DNA from: Salarias fasciatus
Taxonomy: Eukaryota; Chordata; Actinopteri; Blenniiformes; Blenniidae
Direction: 5' to 3'
NCBI RefSeq assembly: GCF_902148845.1
Contig: NC_043748.1
Location: forward strand, 12,368,445-12,432,444
DNA length: 64,000 bases
Shown: one piece after another, positions 34,231 to 45,859 of the stretch
Position numbering within the stretch: the stretch's first letter is position 1
Layout of the letters: the number at the start of each line of letters is the position of its first letter
Notes under the pieces: generated by a model
Told to the model about the DNA's origin: nothing
The model's database searches: none
What the model saw: the letters and a program-made list of their open reading frames with translations, nothing else
Program-made: the position numbers and the translations under genes

Positions 34231-34620
34231 TCACCAACGCCAAGCATTCCGTCTTTGTATAGGTAACATGAAACTATTAATATATACATAAAAATATCTA
34301 GGTAAACATGTTTCTGCTCACTAGGAAGCTCTGAGTCCTCCCCCACTTCCCTTTCTTTGATTTGACTGTAGGTTCGTTACCAGCCTCCATGTGGTAGCGC
34401 CTCCTAGTGGACTGGAGTGCAGTTAAAAACACAGCGCAAACAAATAATCATAATTATTTCTCAGTTTTATTTGTATATAAACGTATGACGTAGAGTATTT
34501 ATATTCTATATGTATATTTATTATGAGGGGAAAATAAATTTAAATATAAAAGATTAGAAATTTTAAAAAAAATCGTGAGCGCGCTTGCGCGACTGCTGTG
34601 CTTGCACGTCATCACAAAGC
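34230..34620. promoter_or_regulatory. Likely shared (bidirectional) promoter of the HTH gene and rnps1
   Basis: The two genes diverge with only about 470 bp between the first splice donor of the minus gene (34,199) and the first donor of rnps1 (34,675). No convincing TATA box is seen in rnps1 orientation. The rnps1 side is locally GC- and CpG-rich (GAGCGCGCTTGCGCG near 34,578), as expected for a housekeeping initiation region. Part of 34,360-34,430 (GCGCCTCCTAGTGGACTG) resembles repeat-derived sequence. That it drives both genes is inference from the geometry. Confidence 0.45.
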
Positions 34621-34672
34621 GACCTTCCCTCGCGGCGCCCGTGCTCAAAGTGTATTGAATTGTCGAAAGGAA

Positions 34673-37267
34673 ATGTGAGTGTTTATTCATTTTTACACAT
34701 TTCAGACGACATGTTTTGCAGGTCTGATATATGTTTAAGCAATTTATACAAAGGCAGCGTGAAATATTGTTGTTTTACTTGATGAAAATTAGTGTGTTTA
34801 TCTTTTCAATGGCCGCGGGTTGCACACGGAACGCTGCTGTTAGCATTAGCATCGCAGCTATTATTATATGAAAGAGTTTAGCCTGCAGTAACCCCATAAG
34901 TTTTACTTTTTCCTGGAACAAGTCCATTATCTCCGACCTTCCTTTTATTGAATGCATTGTTGTACCTTGTGAGCGATGTGATTTCTTTTTCTTTATTGTT
35001 AACATTAGAAGTCAACTTATTGCTGCTTCATAACTGGTATACGCTCCAAAACAATGTCCAAATAACTGGATCGGCTCAAAACAGCTTCGATGCAGATTTA
35101 CAACAAGCACCCTGGCTCCGAACAGACTAAGAGTTTCCAAACAGATTTCAAGATAGTTTTAAAACAGTCTATTATCTACCTTAAAAAAGGATTCATAAAG
35201 GCTCCAGATAATTTTCATTGGGCTCCTGACTATCAGCAGGTTCCAGACAAGCTGAAGACTACTACTGGCATAAAACAAGCTTCAAAGAGGCGTCCCATCG
35301 GTTTCTAACAGGTTTTAAATCAGGCTTAAATCAGCCATATATCAGGTTCCTAACAGGCTGTGAAAATACTGATACTAATTCTGAAGAATGTGTCATGGCA
35401 TCATGAGTTCTTCTTCCTCAGTCTTATAATAGCTGCTCAGACAAATCCAGTAATTGAAATCAGTATAAAGTCATACAAGAAAATGACACAGAACTTTTGT
35501 GGGGAAAAAAATATCTGTGAAATAAGTGTGTAGAATCTGTTTCTTTATATTCTTTTGAAATTTTGTGAAAGTAACACTGTTGTGTCACTGATTCTAGGGC
35601 ACCGTCACCTACGAAACGGAAGGAGGAGGAAAAAACCAAAGACAGAGGCAAAGACAAGACCACCACAAAGGAAGGAGACAAAGAGAGGGGTCGGGACAAA
35701 GTTAAGAAACGTCGCAGTGCGTCCACTGGCAGCAGCAGCAGCAGGTTTGTTTAAAAGAGAAAAAAAAAACTTTGGAGTGATAAATTCGCATGACGTTTGT
35801 TGTTGTGGTTTAATGTAATCTTTTTCTCTTTGTTGTGACCATGACTGGGAACAGGTCAAGATCCAGCTCTACGTCCAGCAGCAGCTCTGGTTCCAGCTCC
35901 GGTTCCTCAAGTGGCTCCAGCTCATCTGGCTCCAGCCGATCTGGTTCTTCGAGCTCTCGATCTTCCTCCTCTTCCAGTTCCTCGGGCTCTCCCAGCCCCA
36001 GCCGCAGACGCCATGACAACCGCCGCCGCTCCCGCTCTGCGTATGTCCAATGTCCCTTCATCTTCTACGTGACATTTAAACGCTACAATGTTTTTTTTTT
36101 TTAATTAATTTTTTTTTTTTTTTTTTTTTAACCCAAGCTCCAAAACACAGAAGAGGGGCGACGACAAGGATCGCAGGAAAAGAAGTCCAAGCCCCAAACC
36201 AACTAAGGTTCACTTAGGGCGACTGACCAAGAACGTTACCAAGGTTAGCTGAGAAATAATTGACAAAACCAACGAGATTTCACATGTTTATAGCTTATGA
36301 AGGTTTGTGTTCATTTACATGGATTAACTTTTAGTTGTCACTTATATTTATGGGCAGGTGAAGTAATTTGTGCATGAACAAAGACTACATTTCTCCAAAA
36401 AAAAGCATAAAATGTCTTTTTAAAGTCTATATATTACTTCTCTTCACCTTATTAGTTTGTCCCTAGAAGGGCAATTTGGTTTGCAGCAGGCAACATATTG
36501 CCTGGATTACTTCCTCCTCTCCGTGGCGTTGAGAGCCCTGATGTAATATCAGTTTTTAGAAGCTGGGGCCACAGTGAGAGGGGACACCACAAGGAAGCAG
36601 CTACATCTTGACAAACCACAATATTGTCTTGCTTCGCAGGAGCACATCCAAGAGATCTTCTCCACATATGGTAAAATCAAAATGGTTGACCTTCCGATGG
36701 ATAGACTCCACCCACATTTGCCAAGGGGCTACGCTTATGTAGAGTTTGAGACCCCTGAAGAGGCCCAGAAGGCTCTTAAACACATGGACGGAGGTATGTG
36801 GAGAAAGATCACAGGTTTGTCTGTTTGCAGCAGTCGTCGTTTTTTTCTGAGTTCTTTTTTTTTTTTTTTTTTTTCTTTCCTCCTCTCTCTCTCATGACGG
36901 CTAATTTTAGGCCAGATTGATGGTCAAGAAATCACTGCCGCTGCTGTGCTGACTCAGCGAATCCGTCCACCGCCTCGCCGCCCTTCTCCACCTCGCAGGA
37001 TGCCCCCACCACCACCCATGTGGCGTCGCAGCCCACCGCGCATGAGAAGGAGGTGAAGACCTCCAGCACTTAATTGCGCTTTCATTTTGGCCATTAGCTC
37101 TGCTCAGTCTCTTTAATATCCGACTTGTGTTTATATTTTTAACCTGCCTGTTTTCACACAGGTCCCGCTCCCCGAGGAGGCGCTCCCCGGCACGCCGCCG
37201 CTCTCGCTCCAGATCTCCCGGCCGCAGGCGTCACCGCTCTCGCTCCAGCTCCAACTCCTCCCGATAA
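34673..37267 (+). CDS. rnps1: RNPS1, RNA-binding protein with serine-rich domain (280 aa)
   Basis: Coding segments: 34673-34674, 35598-35744, 35855-36040, 36138-36243, 36640-36793, 36911-37052, 37162-37267. They sum to 843 nt, 280 aa plus stop, with all phases consistent. RNPS1 is a nuclear splicing activator and part of the ASAP/PSAP complexes associated with the exon junction complex. Seen here: MAPSPTKRK start, a long Ser/Arg-poor Ser-rich tract (about 45-110), the conserved SPSPSRRRHDNRRRSRS, then one RRM with RNP2 VHLGRL (136-141) and RNP1 RGYAYVEF (176-183), a proline-rich linker (PPPPPMWRRSPPRMRRR) and a C-terminal RS domain ending SSSNSSR. Length and domain order match the family (human about 305 aa, with a shorter isoform that also begins at MAPSPTK). 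Unusual: the ATG is split AT|G by the first intron (donor GGAAAT|GTGAGT at 34,675; acceptor TCTAG|G at 35,598). 5' UTR upstream of 34,673 is in the first exon. Confidence 0.95.
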
Positions 37268-38091
37268 GTGTGCCTGCCAAATCCTGACGCGCGGTGCCCT
37301 CTCAACTTCACCTTTACCTCTTGCTTTCCCAAACGTCATCTGTATCGTAGCGAACAAAACATCTGTCTTATCTGTAGGAAGCGAGCATGTTTTTTTATTT
37401 ACGTGCAGATGTTATACTTGTTTTAATTTCTGGTGCTAAGTGGATTCTAAATGGTTTACTTAGTATTGATGTCGTGGCAGAGTTTGGACTCCATCGGAAT
37501 CCACAAAGGTTTTGTTTACTTTTGCAAAATTTTGAATTTTTAGATGTTTTGAAAAATAAAATGCTGAAATCAGGATCATAAAAACTCTCTGTTGTTCTTT
37601 TTTTTTTTTTTAGTTTAGTACCTTCAAGATTTGTGAGACCAGAAGATAATCTCACGAGACGCTGGAGAAAACCCACACATCTGCAGAGATAACATGCAAT
37701 TCCAGACAAAAGACATGAACCTATAATCTTACTATGAAGATAGGTGATGATCACTTCATTTTTTTAAAGTGTGTGTGTCCCTCTGGATATATGCCAGAGC
37801 TGATCCCAGACCCACATCTCACTCTTTACCTGTTCTGTTTGACTGCCTTTAATATTTTCTCAAACACGCCCACTTGCTGATGCGCCGTCTGATCTCAGTA
37901 GCTGTTCCTTTTTGTTTCCTCTCATAATGAATTGAAGTGGAAATTCAGTTTCACGTTGTTTCGGCTTGGAAGTTCACTTTATTTTTAGACCCGTGTTAGC
38001 ATGTCCCGAGGAAGAAACACATCTCTTTTTGCAAGATTAATATGACAAACTGTCTTTATATTTGACCTGAAGTGTTGAATCCTAAAATAAA
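37268..38091 (+). other. rnps1: rnps1 3' UTR with two candidate poly(A) signals
   Basis: Non-coding sequence directly after the rnps1 stop. AATAAA occurs at 37555-37560 and again at 38086-38091, which would give a short (about 0.3 kb) and a longer (about 0.8 kb) 3' UTR. No other feature is seen. Which signal is used cannot be told from sequence. Confidence 0.5.
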
Positions 38092-41000
38092 CCATCAGCA
38101 AATGTGCTGCAAGACGTGGTGGTTTGAAAATGTTGACTGGAACAACTTTGATAACAAAAACAGACTCCTTTCTTTTATCTTTATTCTTAAAATCTTTTGG
38201 TTCTGAAATTGTGGATTTATAGCTTTCTCTGTGGTGGTAAACAGCTGGAGGCGCTCACAGCAATGGTGGCATATTAGAGAAGACGTCTGGAGCCACTGGG
38301 GGAGAGTAGCTCGGGGAAAGTCCAAGTTTAGTCTTTGCCACAGCTTCACCTAAACGGGTCAGTGAGTCAACCGACACATAAAACACACACAATTCCCTCA
38401 ACAGGCTGAGCTCTGGGTGATTTGAGCTGATGGCACAATAAATTACAGCCGCCCAAAAACAGCTTATAAAACGTTGTTTTTCGCTGTTTGATTTGTGTCG
38501 AGGCTGAAACGTTTCAGGAAAATCTATTAGTTTGGTAAAAGGTGAAAGAAAGAGCACCAGCAGGCTCTGTGCCACGCGGCTCAGACCTGCTTTAATCGCT
38601 CCTGACACATTAGGACCTCCCTGCAGCACAGCTCTTCTCATTTGGCACTATTGTTTTTTGGTTTTTTTTTTTCAGGGAGGCAAAAATAAGAGAATTCAGT
38701 ATTGCCAGTAATTTTACTGTAAATTCCCCTTTGGAATCATCACCATCATCATCTTGTTAGCAGAAGTCTGCTGTCTTCCTGTGTCACATCAGATTTGCAG
38801 CTTGACAGGAAATGTTTTATTAATTCATTATTTTTTTTTTAGTTTATAATTGCATTATAATGGCACTTTGCACCTATTTAGGGATTCTTTTTTAAAAATG
38901 TTTCCATTCCTTGAGCTGTTATCACTTTCGCGTTATTTAAATGAGGCATCCTGAATCTCCCCTGGACAGAGTGAGGAAAGACACCGTGGGGCGCAGAAGG
39001 GCACAGCTCTCAGCTTTAATTAACCACACAGGGCAGCACACTCTTCCTCCTCCACCTCCTCCTCCTCCTCTTTCTGATCCCTTCTGTGCTCTCTCACTCT
39101 GCAGCTTCCAAGAGGAAGAGTTAATTGATTTCAGCCTTTTTTTTTTCTTTTAAATGTAAGGTTTTAGGTAAGTTTTTCATCTTAGACACTTCAGTGTTGC
39201 ATCTCCTTAAGACAGTCCAACAATTGATCGACTCCTGCTTTCTCCACCCTGGGATCATGGGAAATTGGAGCCTAATCTAAAGGTGAAAGGAGGATCCAGC
39301 TCAGGGCAGACACAGTGAGACAGGTATCCGCACACGCCCAGACTCAGCTATGAGCAATTTAAGGGATAATATAAGATGGCAATAAAAGTTTTCAGACTCA
39401 TATTTTTGGAATCTGAAAGCAGATCACCAAGTGGTTAAATCTCTTTGGTGACCTAAGTCCTCATCCTCTTCTTCCTCCTCCTCCTCCTCATTGCACCTCA
39501 GTCACATCCTATCGATCTCACTGTGTCTACAAACTGAAGCCAGGTGCGGTCAGTTTGCTGGTGTCTGATTCATCTTCTCCCAAAGCGCACTAGAATATTT
39601 ATGATGAAATGTATCTCATGCTTATTTTTATCTTCCCATTTGAAGTGAAGCCAGGCGATTTCCTGGATCCGCCGCTGAGCACAGAGCATGATGGCCTGAT
39701 TCAGTGTGATTTCACGTTTTTATGGGGTTGTTTATTTGCAGTTTGGAAGCTTTTAGGATGGTTCAGTGTAGGAACATTAACAGGTCATCCTCTGACACAC
39801 CGTATTTGTAAGAGAGATTTTGTAGACACTTTACTCTCCTGGTTCTAAAAAGACAGTATTTTACATGTTTAGTGTGAGAGAGAGATTTTAGAGTTGAGGA
39901 TAGAATTGGATCAAGGTCAAAATAAAGGGTGTTTTCCCCTCTTTTCATGATAGCGAAGCATTTCTGTAATATCACATTCAAGTTGATGGAAGGAAGGCAG
40001 CCTGAAAGCAAACAGCAGGGTAACCTCAAGCTGCAGAAGGGAGCGTGTTTCCCTCACCGCAAATCACCACACAAACAGGTTGTCAGTAAATATGCTCAGA
40101 ATAAGGGCCGAGCAGCTACGTGCACACAGCTGGAGGATGAAAAGAATACTGAGGAACCAATGGGGAAATAAAGACGATTCATGCTACGGCACACAGAAAG
40201 ATGGTACAACAGCTCAATGATACTTGATTTATCATGCCTTTATCACTTCGAGAGGACAGCTGGAATTGCAGCTGTATAGATTAAACTGAAAACGAACCAT
40301 GAATCAACATCTCTTTTCAAATTGCACCATGTTTCTTGATGATGTTTTTGAATATTTTCATTTACTTCAGTAAAACATGAATCTTTAAACAATTTACACT
40401 TTGCAATTTGATTGCTTTGTCAGTTGATCAGAAAACAAAAAAACCCCACATCTAGGAACAAAAATCCAATGTGAATGCACAAGAAGATGTTAAACTGTCT
40501 TTTAATTTTAATTACATTGACCTTTCTTATTTTATAAATCAGTCAATCTATTCCAGTGGCTCAGTCTCAGGAGAAAATTTGCTCCCTGTTGTTTTTTTTC
40601 TGCTTGATATAAGTGAAATTACAAAAACTAAATGATCTAAATCTGTTATTTGCTGGTGAAGAAGTTGATACAATCTCAAGTGTCTTTGAAGATCGTTAAC
40701 CATGAAATATGAAGGCAGTCTGACTTGAAGAGGCTCCTCTCACCACTGTTTTACCAAAAGCAATAAAGTCCTTCATTCTGAAATATAAATATTTATGTGG
40801 ATACATTACAGTGAAAATACACATTCACTATAATAAACAAGAACATAGAGGATGTTTGCTTCAGCAGGCCAACAGTGTATTACAGGATTGATGCAGGGTC
40901 ACCATGCAGGAGTCTTTAATGTTTAGCAAGAGTCATAATAACAGAAGTATGAGTACATTTATGTTACATGTATGAAGAACTAAATTCAAATGTTTCCCTA

Positions 41001-42236
41001 ATTCCAAAATTCACAGTGTTGATGAGACAGATAAACTGAATTTTTACATGGGAGCTTTTTTTTAAATGACTCAAGCTTTCCATAAAATGCGTTCATGTGA
41101 TTCTTGATTTAAAATCGTTAGTTAAACAAAAAGCCTTTCAGAAAGCAACCAGGCAGGCCGAAGTACATACAATATTCACAACCAGCGATACGATTTCAAA
41201 CAGCTTTATATTCACCCACAAAACAGACATCACAACATATCAATAAATACTGTAACTCGGAGGACAAATAGTGACATGGAGTAGGACAATAACGGCTGGG
41301 GCTGCAAAAGATATACCGGATGAAAATAAACTCAGTTTTATAACAGTTTTAGAAAGAAGAAAGTCTGATTCACACACAAGGTGCAGTCTATCTCTGTTTT
41401 TGGAAAGAAAAAAAGAAAGAAATTTCCTGAAATAAATACATTAAATAGATTTTAACTCGGTTCCACAGTCGTAGTTGTCCATCAAAGTCACAACAAATTT
41501 AACAGCAAATGATTGATTACAGTTAGTCGATAAATGAAATCAGTTGGTTCCTGCAAAGATGCTTCTCAGTGCTGTCAAATACATGTTGCGAAATAAATAT
41601 CAATATTAAAAAGAATCAACAACAACAACAACAACAAAAAAGAAACAAGAAAACATGGCCTTGTATTGCTCTCTATTCCAAAATAGAAATAAACTACAAT
41701 GAAAGCCTAAGGCAAGGGTGTCAAACTGGTTTTAGTTCGAGGGAAGGATGTAGTTCAGTTTCATCTCAATGGGTCACAAATACTAATAACTTCAACATTT
41801 TACTCGAGTTTTAATGCAAGAAAATGTAAGAACGTCCAGCCAGTGTTCACATTTAGTGCACTTTTAAACAAATCTATCGAGAACATCCAGAAAATCTAAT
41901 ATTTTTTTGTTTTGTTTTAATTTCATTTATACTCTTGGAAAGGACACCCCTTCTGCCATATTTGACACCTCTCGCCGAAGGTAAAAACAGCCATCTGAAA
42001 ATCTGTTTCAGAATACAGTGTAATGACATAAACGAACACTCTAACAGCACTGTGGGGGGAATAGTAACGAGGATCAAAACCTTAAAAAGATGCAGAGTTC
42101 TATGATGAATCGTGTGTAAATGTTTCTTTAGTGTTTATCTCCGACATTGTTTCAGTCAGAAAATTAAAACCCTCTGGGATAAATATTTCATGTTCCATGC
42201 TGTAGCGCACAACAATTCAACACAAAAACTCAGCCA
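38092..42236. other. Spacer between rnps1 and the somatostatin receptor gene
   Basis: 4.1 kb without a supported gene. It contains small CCTCCT runs (about 39,048-39,072 and 39,465-39,490) and (CAA)n at 41,610-41,636. The stretch next to 42,237 must hold the receptor's 3' UTR, whose end was not identified. A 128-residue minus-strand frame (38,641-38,255) was considered and not accepted. Confidence 0.4.
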
Positions 42237-43808
42237 TCATTGGCCATTCACCATTCTTTCTGAAGCCAAAGTGTCACTGTTGGTGTTCCTATTGACCTCC
42301 ATCTGGACAGACTGTGGAAAAACAACGAGGAATCAGATTATACACGAAGGGCAACAGCAAAAACAACAACAAAGGAACAAAGAAACAAGCAGTTTCTCTT
42401 TCCGAATGACAGGAAACACAATGTTATTGTGTTTGAGTTACAATGTTTTGAAATCAGTTCTCTTTTATTTGTTATATAAAAAACATTTCCATTTCTGAGA
42501 GGCACATTTCTGTGCTACAACAAAGAAACACATCAGGGGAACGATTTAGCACTGAGCTCTGGAGCTGCTGATTGCAGAGCTTTATCGCAAACAGAAGCTA
42601 TTCCATTAAATGGAAACTATTCAAAAGTAGTAAACTATGTAGCCAAATTGACACGCATGAAAAAAACCGCTGTTAAAAAAAGGAATGTTTGTGTAGATTA
42701 CCTTGGCAGGATCCTGTCTCGCTCCGACCGGGTCCGCGGCGCGAACGCCACGTGGTTTGTGGAAGCAGAGCGCCTTCCGGAAGCTCTCCCTGAAGTTGTC
42801 GGAGAGGAAGCCGTAGAGGAACGGGTTGGCGCAGGAGCTGACGTAGGTCAGGATGACCAGGGAGAAGTAGATAGCAGCAGTGATTTTCGTCTCGGGGATG
42901 ATGTAGATCAGGTTGACGATGTTGGCGGTGAAGAAGGGCAGCCAGCACAGGACGAACACCAGCACGATGATCACCACCATGCGCGTGACCTTGCGCTCCG
43001 ACTTACGCTTCTTGGTCACTCCTGCACGCACGCCTGCCGACCTCACCTGGAAGGAAGGTGATCGAGTTGAAAAGCTGTTTGGAAATACAAAAGCAGGGTC
43101 CCAGTGATTTCAACTTGACATCCGATTGATTCGCCTTCTTACCTTAATCACAATGAACAGGTAGCAGAGGGAAATGACCACCAGGGGACAAAAGAAGCTG
43201 AGGATAGTTGTGTAGAGGATGAAGACGATGGACCACAAGTCGTGAGGCTTGGGCCAGCTTATGTTGCAGGTGTTGAAATCTTCTTGTACGCGTGAGTAGA
43301 TTGTAACTGGGAGCACGGTCAGAAAGGACACCACCCACACCATGGCGCAAAAAATCTTGGCCCTCTGTGGCTTCCTCCACTTGGCGCTGCGGATAGGATA
43401 GACCACCGCGAGGAAGCGGTCGATGCTCATGAGCGTCAGACAGTAGTTGGAGGCGAACTGGCTCATGCCGTCGGCAGTCATGCACAACTTACAGAAGAAA
43501 TCCCCATACGGCCAGTAAGAAAGAGCACTGTTGGTCCCCAGGAAGGGAATTCCCAGGATGTAGAGTTCGTCCGCCACAGCTAAATTGAGCACGTATATGT
43601 TCGTCACCGTCTTCGTCTTGGCGTAGCGAACGACCGCATAGATGGCCAGAGTGTTTCCAACAAAGCCCACAATGAAGACGATGGCGTAGATGACCGGGGT
43701 GGTCTCGCTGTAGAGCGTGCCCATGTCAGAGTTATTGTTCGTGGTCGTCGAGTAGGACTGATTTGAAGAACTGCTGCTGTTCTCAAATATCCAATTGCTT
43801 GTATCCAT
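42237..43808 (-). CDS. sstr5: Somatostatin receptor, type 5-like (361 aa)
   Basis: Class A GPCR. Coding exons on minus: 43808-43143, 43046-42702, 42311-42237; 1086 nt in phase 0 throughout. Donors are AAG|GTAAGA and AAG|GTAATC; acceptors TCCAG|GTGA and CCACAG|TCTG. The N-terminus is Ser/Asn-rich with NSS and NQS glycosylation sequons. Seven hydrophobic segments follow. TM3 has MTADGMSQF, with the aspartate that binds the Lys of somatostatin in this family, then the DRY variant [11 protein letters not shown]. After the third intracellular loop ([10 protein letters not shown]) come [13 protein letters not shown] and the TM7 signature [16 protein letters not shown]. The phrases [21 protein letters not shown] and the total length fit SSTR5 better than SSTR2 or SSTR3; neighbouring rnps1 agrees with human 16p13.3. 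It is expected to couple to Gi and inhibit hormone secretion. Unusual: introns within the coding part (loop 3 and the C-tail), whereas mammalian SSTR coding regions are mostly uninterrupted. Confidence 0.85.
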
Positions 43809-45530
43809 GTTTGAAGAGGGGAAGCTGGTGTTTCTGGGGAGAATCGTGGGGAAATTCCCTGAAGAGAGAAGACACACACATGCACACTTACTCTATAAGA
43901 TATAAATCTGTATATTCACATTCAAATAGAATCAACTCTGGCATGAAACAGTTCATAATACATCCTCCTTTTTGCACCTTATGCACTCGACACAGCAGCG
44001 GTGCTCTCTGGGCAAAGTGCCCATATCTACCAGGTGAGAGGGAAACTTTCCACTGAACTGTCCGGGCGAGGAGCCAACATGCCATTTCTTTTAATGGAAA
44101 ATTGCACTTTAGATGAGGATGGCATTACTCAAGCCAGTTTCAGGTATTGTTTCTGCCAATGGAGGGGGAAGAGAGGGAAAAACAGCCAAGTGACATGACG
44201 GCTAGAGTCTAAATCTCTATGAGGACAGGTCCACTTCAGGACAGCAATAACACAGATGAAGAGGCTGTTCAGGTCCAAACAGAATTAATAAAGGTTAATG
44301 GTTATGTGAATCATTTTGTAACCAAATGGATTTTAATTCACCACTGGGCAGCGGTGTCAGGCCCTGCAGTATTTTATCTGATCAAAGTGAAGTAGGAATA
44401 TAATTTATAATTCTGGGCGCATGAGATAAGGAGCAGCATCCTCTGCAGCCGCTTCTTCCACAAGATGAGACTCCGAGGCTCAAACTCCACTATCCCAGTC
44501 TGCAATGTTATTGAAAAGGAGGGAAAATCAATGCAAAGACCCTGAATGAGTGCAGTGATTGACGGGTTGCACAACGCATGCATTCGAGCAGGTGTACGGC
44601 TGGAGATTGCTGCAACTTTTGGTGAAAGCTTGAAAAATATTTTTGTCAAAGTGGCTTGATGGGAAGATGAGTTTGAATTCACTCATATATCCACATCTTT
44701 TCGTTACAGCATTCGCCGTGGTGCTGGGTTTACTGATGGGTCTTGTTATTGGGAAGAGAAGACATGTTTTAATTTTACATTTTAAATAATATCCAAATCT
44801 TTTGGTTGGCATTTCACTTATTATTTTGACACAGAAAAAAAAATCAGTGTTTCCAGTTGTACCTGACAAATCTCATTAGAATATAGATAACTAATATGAA
44901 TTGATTTCCTGCAATAGACACTAATTAAATGTGGTTAAAGGCATCCTTGGTCCCTTTTGAGAAAAACATATTTTCCAGTTTTAGTTGAGTTTCAATATGT
45001 TCATGTAATAAAAACGAATAGCAGCAATTCAACCTCCCACCTCTGCAGACACGGATAACTCACTCGGTGCTTCACAGGTGACCGAAAATTAAAACAACAA
45101 CCTGCTAACTGTCATTTGTCAGACAATGCAACCCGCGGCCGTGAAAACGTGTTGCACAAATAAACACCTTGACGTAAAGATCTATTGAACCGTGCTCCAA
45201 AAACACGGGAGTGACGCGCGTCCCGCAGCCTCTTGTTGGGAAAACAAATACTCGAAGCCACCGTCCCCTTCAGACTGCATGAGGCTTGACATTTATCCCC
45301 TTTAACGCACGAGATCATCTAATGCCTTAAACAAAGAGCCAATTCAAGAAATGCAATAAGAAGAATTAAAAAAAAAAAAGAAAGAAGCATCTTAGAGGCG
45401 GTGCGCACTGCGCGCATCCTCAGTGAGAATAAAAGCAAAATTAAATGAGTTTTTCACTTTATTTCTTTACATGTGTGAGATTTCTGTTTTTTTTCTCGTG
45501 AATATCGTTGAACAAATCATGGGCTCCTAC

Positions 45531-45815
45531 CTGTGCGCTCCTGCGCGCCTCCTCACTCTGCGGCGAAGTGATGAGCGTCTCCAGGACGGCTCACCAAATG
45601 TCCACTTTCTCCGCTCCTTTCTCCCGCTGCCTGAAACGAAACCCCCCTCCCACTCCACTTTTCACACTGAGGCATTCTCCCGCTGTCAGTCAGCCAAAGT
45701 CTCTGAAATCCGGTGCTCTGACAGCGACATCATAGCTAAAGTCACGCAGTTTGTTTCGCACGAAGTTGCGCAGAGGATGCAGGAGACTTTCCTCCAGTGA
45801 AGCATCAGCGGGTCG
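45531..45815 (-). other. sstr5: Non-coding first exon of the somatostatin receptor gene
   Basis: Inferred from splice signals. A donor reading CACAG|GTAGGA on the minus strand sits at 45,530, and the next acceptor TTCAG|GGAATT at 43,859 begins the exon that carries the start codon (50 bases of 5' UTR before the ATG at 43,808). The exon is GC- and CpG-rich and lies just downstream of a good TATA box. The start near 45,815 is estimated from the TATA spacing. Open frames seen on either strand here are low-complexity chance frames. Intron 1 (43,859-45,530) shows nothing else recognisable. Confidence 0.6.
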
Positions 45816-45841
45816 TGCAGTGCGCGCGGACGTGCCATATG

Positions 45842-45850
45842 TTTATATAT
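45842..45850 (-). promoter_or_regulatory. sstr5: TATA box of the somatostatin receptor gene
   Basis: On the minus strand the sequence reads CCATATATAAACATATGG; ATATATAAA is at 45850-45842. It is flanked by GC-rich sequence on the transcribed side and lies about 30 bases before the presumed start of the non-coding exon, the normal spacing for TBP-directed initiation. A regulated TATA promoter suits a hormone-receptor gene. Confidence 0.6.
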
Positions 45851-45859
45851 GGGGGAGAA

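Noticed and set aside
35810-36061. Minus-strand acidic Glu/Leu-rich frame
   Set aside because: Antisense of the Ser-rich rnps1 exon.
38255-38641. 128-residue minus-strand open frame with hydrophobic stretches between rnps1 and the receptor gene
   Set aside because: No family resemblance, no good splice sites in phase at its edges, and codon use does not differ from flanking non-coding DNA.
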